In this document: positions 61,057 through 64,000 of the stretch, in pieces
Position numbering within the stretch: the first letter of the stretch is position 1
Layout: each line of letters opens with the position of its first letter
Assembly: GCF_947492405.1 (NCBI RefSeq)
Contig: NZ_CANLMP010000003.1
Coordinates: 558,001 to 622,000 of the forward strand
DNA from: an uncultured Aquimarina sp.
Lineage (GTDB): Bacteria > Bacteroidota > Bacteroidia > Flavobacteriales > Flavobacteriaceae
DNA length: 64,000 nucleotides
Reading direction: 5' to 3'
The notes under the pieces: generated by a model
What the model was told of the DNA's origin: nothing
Database searches by the model: none
What the model saw: only the letters and a program-made list of their open reading frames with translations
Translations under genes and position numbers: made by a program

Positions 61057-61268
61057 TGATGAGTTTTTAATTTCGGTAAAATACCGCCTTAAATTTAGGA
61101 TATAAATTGTATTAACTAAATTTTAGGATTTGAGATAACCTATATTCATAAATTTAGGTTTATCGAATATTATCAAATAAAGTTAATCGAGTGACTATTA
61201 AAAAAAATATAAAAAAATAGATGCAATCACAATCTACCGTATATTTATCGACTTAAAAAGACCACCCT

Positions 61269-62864
61269 ATGCCTAGTGACTGTATTCCGTTTAGAGAAAC
61301 AAATTACTTTTCATCTTTTATTTGTGACTATTTAGACGAAAAACCAGAACTAAAAGAATTTTATCATCGATTTCCAAAGCTTGACAATTTTAAAGATCAA
61401 CTTCAGGAAAAACAACAATCTTTTCCATCAGAAAACCGTAAGGTATTGAAAGCTTCTTTATCTTCTCAATATAAAAATGTTGATGTTTCTGAAGCTACCC
61501 AAAAGAACATTGATCTTCTGGATAAGGATACCACCTTTACGATTACTACCGGACATCAGTTGAATCTATTTACAGGTCCTTTGTATTTTTTGTACAAAAT
61601 AGTTTCTACGATTAATCTTACGAGTATATTAAAAGAAAAGCATCCTGAATATGATTTTGTTCCGATATATTGGATGGCGACAGAGGATCACGATTTTGAT
61701 GAAATCAACTATTTTAATTTTAAAGGAAAAAAAATTCAGTGGAATCGTAAGGATGGTGGTGCAGTAGGGGTTTTTGATACTGAAGGATTAGATAAAGTTT
61801 TTGAAATTTTTTCTTCGGAAATTGGATCTGGACGAAATGCGGAACGATTAAAGTTTCTTTTTCGGGAAGCTTATTTGAAACACAAGAACTTGGCAGACGC
61901 TACTAGGTATTTGGCAAATGAGTTGTTTAGAGATTATGGGTTGGTGATTGTAGATGCAGATGATAAAGAGTTAAAACGCCTGTTTATTCCATATGTAAAG
62001 AGAGAATTAGAAGAACAAATTTCCTATAATAATGTATTGCCAAAAGCGGAAAAATTAGAAGCAAAAGGGTATAAGGTACAAGTAAATCCTCGAGAAATTA
62101 ATCTGTTTTATCTATCTGAAGGATTAAGAGAACGTATTATAGAAAAGGAAGGTAGTTATTTTGTTAATGATACAGAGATTTCATGGAGCAAGAGTGAATT
62201 AATAAAACACGTCTATGACGTGCCGGAGCGATTTAGTCCTAATGTGATGATGAGGCCTTTGTATCAAGAAGTGATTTTACCAAACCTTTGCTATATCGGC
62301 GGAGGAGGAGAATTAGCGTATTGGCTAGAACTAAAAGATTATTTTGAAGCTGTTCAGATTCCATTTCCGATGTTATTACTGCGTAATTCTGTTTTAATTC
62401 AAACAGAAAAACAAGCTGATAAGATCAAGAAGTTAGCTATTACGGATACCGAATTGTTTTTAAAACAGCACGAGTTGATTAACCGAAAGGTGCGACAAAT
62501 ATCTAATATTGATATTAATTTTGATCCTCAGCGTAAAGTTCTAAAAGAGCAATTCGAAGGAATGTACGAGTTAGCTAAGCAAACGGATGTTACTTTTATA
62601 AACGCTGTGAAGGCTCAAGAGGTAAAGCAGCTTAAAGGATTAGATGTGCTAGAAAAGCGACTGTTAAAAGCCCAAAGAATAAAACTTAGTGATCACGTAC
62701 AGCGCCTAACAACCATACAAAATGAACTATTTCCTAATCAAAGTTTGCAGGAACGAAACACCAATTTCTCTGAAATGTATCTGGAATATGGGGTAGAATT
62801 GATTTCGGAATTGATAAAACAGCTCGATCCTTTATGTGGGGAGTTTGTAGTTTTAAAGAAATAA
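61269..62864 (+). CDS. bshC: Bacillithiol biosynthesis cysteine-adding enzyme BshC
   Basis: 531 residues, full length. MPSDCIPFRETNYFSSFICDYL, TTGHQLNLFTGPLYFLYKI (47-residue core motif TGHQLNLFTGP), YWMATEDHDFDEINYF and CYIGGGGELAYWLELKDYF are BshC hallmarks. It adds cysteine to GlcN-malate in the last step of bacillithiol synthesis. Points to a thiol system based on bacillithiol rather than glutathione, as in Flavobacteriia. Single gene. Confidence 0.97.
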   Translation: MPSDCIPFRETNYFSSFICDYLDEKPELKEFYHRFPKLDNFKDQLQEKQQSFPSENRKVLKASLSSQYKNVDVSEATQKNIDLLDKDTTFTITTGHQLNLFTGPLYFLYKIVSTINLTSILKEKHPEYDFVPIYWMATEDHDFDEINYFNFKGKKIQWNRKDGGAVGVFDTEGLDKVFEIFSSEIGSGRNAERLKFLFREAYLKHKNLADATRYLANELFRDYGLVIVDADDKELKRLFIPYVKRELEEQISYNNVLPKAEKLEAKGYKVQVNPREINLFYLSEGLRERIIEKEGSYFVNDTEISWSKSELIKHVYDVPERFSPNVMMRPLYQEVILPNLCYIGGGGELAYWLELKDYFEAVQIPFPMLLLRNSVLIQTEKQADKIKKLAITDTELFLKQHELINRKVRQISNIDINFDPQRKVLKEQFEGMYELAKQTDVTFINAVKAQEVKQLKGLDVLEKRLLKAQRIKLSDHVQRLTTIQNELFPNQSLQERNTNFSEMYLEYGVELISELIKQLDPLCGEFVVLKK

Positions 62865-62935
62865 GGTGTAGTTAAAAATATCTGATGTTTTGTATAAGCT
62901 AATTAATACAAGAAAATATAATTGAATACTTTATG

Positions 62936-63406
62936 TTACTTATCAATTTTGTGATTAGGTCGTATCTTCTTTTCTGAAATGGACATGATGATACTTTTGG
63001 GTGTTGTATTTTTCTCGATCAACTTTGTATTCATTTTCTCAGAAATCCCAACCGCTTCCCAAATCATTTTTTTGATATCCTCTTTAGGAAAAGACTCGAA
63101 ATCAATTACTTTAATGTGTCTTATAAGTTTTCCTTTTCCGTTTAACGTGACACCTCTACTTGTTAATTCTGCTCCCCGATTAAATCCGAAATTTACGTGT
63201 TTAGAATAGAGTGCAATATGACAAAATGCGTCTTTAAGTTTTTCCGATTTTGAGTAAGCTATTGCAACAGCATTGTAATTGTCCCAGATTAACTCATTAG
63301 CTTGCGGTATTAGTTCTGTTATGAAATTTCGCAATTCCAATGTCAACTTTTGAATTTCCTGATCATATGGAGCTATGAATTTTTTAAGTTGCGGATTTGC
63401 TTTCAT
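62936..63406 (-). CDS. DUF1801 family protein
   Basis: 156 residues. Start KANPQLKKFIAPYDQEIQKLTLELRNFI, middle LIWDNYNAVAIAYSKSEKLKDAFCHIALYSKHVNFGFNRGAEL and RHIKVIDFESFPKEDIKKMIWEA fit the DUF1801 fold. A lysine-rich C-terminal tail (~125-156) is extra. No known function. Cytoplasmic. Confidence 0.85.
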   Translation of the reverse strand: MKANPQLKKFIAPYDQEIQKLTLELRNFITELIPQANELIWDNYNAVAIAYSKSEKLKDAFCHIALYSKHVNFGFNRGAELTSRGVTLNGKGKLIRHIKVIDFESFPKEDIKKMIWEAVGISEKMNTKLIEKNTTPKSIIMSISEKKIRPNHKIDK

Positions 63407-63559
63407 TTTATTTTTTTAGGTAACAGTCTTCTATAGCTATTAATTATAGATTTTAAGTTACTAATTTTTAGGTTAAGTCTTGATTTTATTGATTCCAAGT
63501 AGATTATAGCATAGTATAATTCATTCTAATTACGGTTATATAAATTTAAGTGAGCAGGT

Positions 63560-64000
63560 TTATAACTCGTTTTCTTTTAAGTCTTTAGCTAAACTTGCAA
63601 TTTTTAGTCTTCTGTTCCGTTTCAAATACTCTAAATCCGATAAATTGTCAATCATTAACTGCCGACTATAATAATTTATATGTTCAAGAATTGCGAAAGA
63701 ACTGGCTAAAATCCCCCATAAAATTAGGTTTTCAGGTATAATTTGCCAGTCATTTTGATATAGTTGAATTCCAAACATTATCGGAATAAATCCAATTAAT
63801 ATCAAGTTTAATTTTTTACAATTCTTAAAAATATTTAAATTTTTCTCTTGATTAAAAGGTTTATCTATCAATCTGTACAACTTCAATTTCCAATAATGTT
63901 GTCCTTGAATTAGTATTATAATACAGATTAAAACTCCGTACAAAAGGAAAAAAATGTCTGCAAATGACTTTGTGAAAAATAGATAAACTAATAACCCTGG
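63560..64000 (-). CDS. Polytopic membrane protein, 5' end outside window
   Basis: The frame stays open to the window edge (about 146 codons visible); a TTG near 63943 is internal to a hydrophobic segment and not the start. Hydrophobic segments: one at the edge (LLVYLFFTKSFADIFFLLYGVLICIII), then LNLILIGFIPIMFGIQLY and LILWGILASSFAILE. The C-terminus is basic and soluble (RNRRLKIASLAKDLKE). Family not recognised. Confidence 0.6.
   Translation of the reverse strand, partial: PGLLVYLFFTKSFADIFFLLYGVLICIIILIQGQHYWKLKLYRLIDKPFNQEKNLNIFKNCKKLNLILIGFIPIMFGIQLYQNDWQIIPENLILWGILASSFAILEHINYYSRQLMIDNLSDLEYLKRNRRLKIASLAKDLKENEL

Overview
The window is a chromosomal stretch of a low-GC member of the Bacteroidota, most likely a marine Flavobacteriaceae close to Aquimarina and its relatives. 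This is inferred from the sequence. SecA is very long (1118 residues) and lacks the C-terminal zinc tail. A DUF4295 gene sits beside rpmB and rpmG. A bacillithiol enzyme (BshC), a SusC/RagA-like CarboxypepD_reg-TonB receptor and tandem copies of a domain resembling a type IX sorting signal are present. Promoters follow the Bacteroidota pattern (TTG or TTTG, about 19-21 nt, then TAnnTTTG) and Shine-Dalgarno sites are mostly absent. No tRNA, rRNA, IS transposase, prophage or CRISPR array was found.

Layout. 1-3.4 kb: the end of a flavin monooxygenase gene, an M23-like gene, a duplicated-domain secreted protein, and a PadR regulator with a membrane partner. 3.4-12 kb: housekeeping genes (secA, a PduO-type cobalamin adenosyltransferase, recR, a glycosyltransferase, a 2-oxoacid dehydrogenase E2). 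12-18.2 kb: an accessory stretch of small secreted proteins (two with SH3b-like domains), HxlR and Crp/Fnr regulators, an alpha/beta hydrolase and a glycine-zipper protein. 18.3-24 kb: a phosphoesterase, an ABC/GntR(YtrA) operon with a recognisable YtrA-type operator, and three membrane-protein genes that each carry a copy of the same hairpin-bearing leader. 24.3-30.6 kb: a Mn/Zn/Fe ABC uptake operon (two permeases with winged-helix tails, ATPase, binding lipoprotein) divergent from a DtxR/MntR-type regulator. 30.7-35.3 kb: exonuclease, FAH-family hydrolase, then an apparently inserted TonB receptor plus thioredoxin module. 35.3-46 kb: Hpt protein, cinA, four tandem paralogous small genes, rpmB-rpmG-DUF4295-ftsY, amidase, serine hydrolase, rimO. 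46-51.5 kb: two candidate pieces of noncoding output, a nitroreductase/pirin/AraC cluster, two tiny acidic lipoproteins and a variant GTP cyclohydrolase II. 51.5-61 kb: three large exported metallopeptidases (M16, M3, M14) with trmL and a DinB protein. 61.3-64 kb: bshC, a DUF1801 gene and a membrane-protein gene running off the end.

How the parts fit. The strongest connected system is metal uptake. The DtxR-type regulator, the ABC operon and the distant TonB receptor share a GTTAG/CTAAC inverted-repeat operator. In the receptor promoter it lies exactly in the 19-nt spacer between the -33 and -7 boxes. The TonB/thioredoxin module appears to have landed at the 3' end of the FAH gene, because a decayed copy of that 3' end lies on its far side.

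The most unusual structure is inside the ABC operon. Two consecutive intergenic gaps are each filled, from the stop codon of one gene to the start codon of the next, by the same module: an array of about eleven 7-bp repeats, a four-helix-bundle (23S-IVP/Avd-like) gene, and a short conserved tail. One copy is intact and the other has lost about 76 internal codons in frame. This looks like a small dispersed element with a full-length and an internally deleted form.
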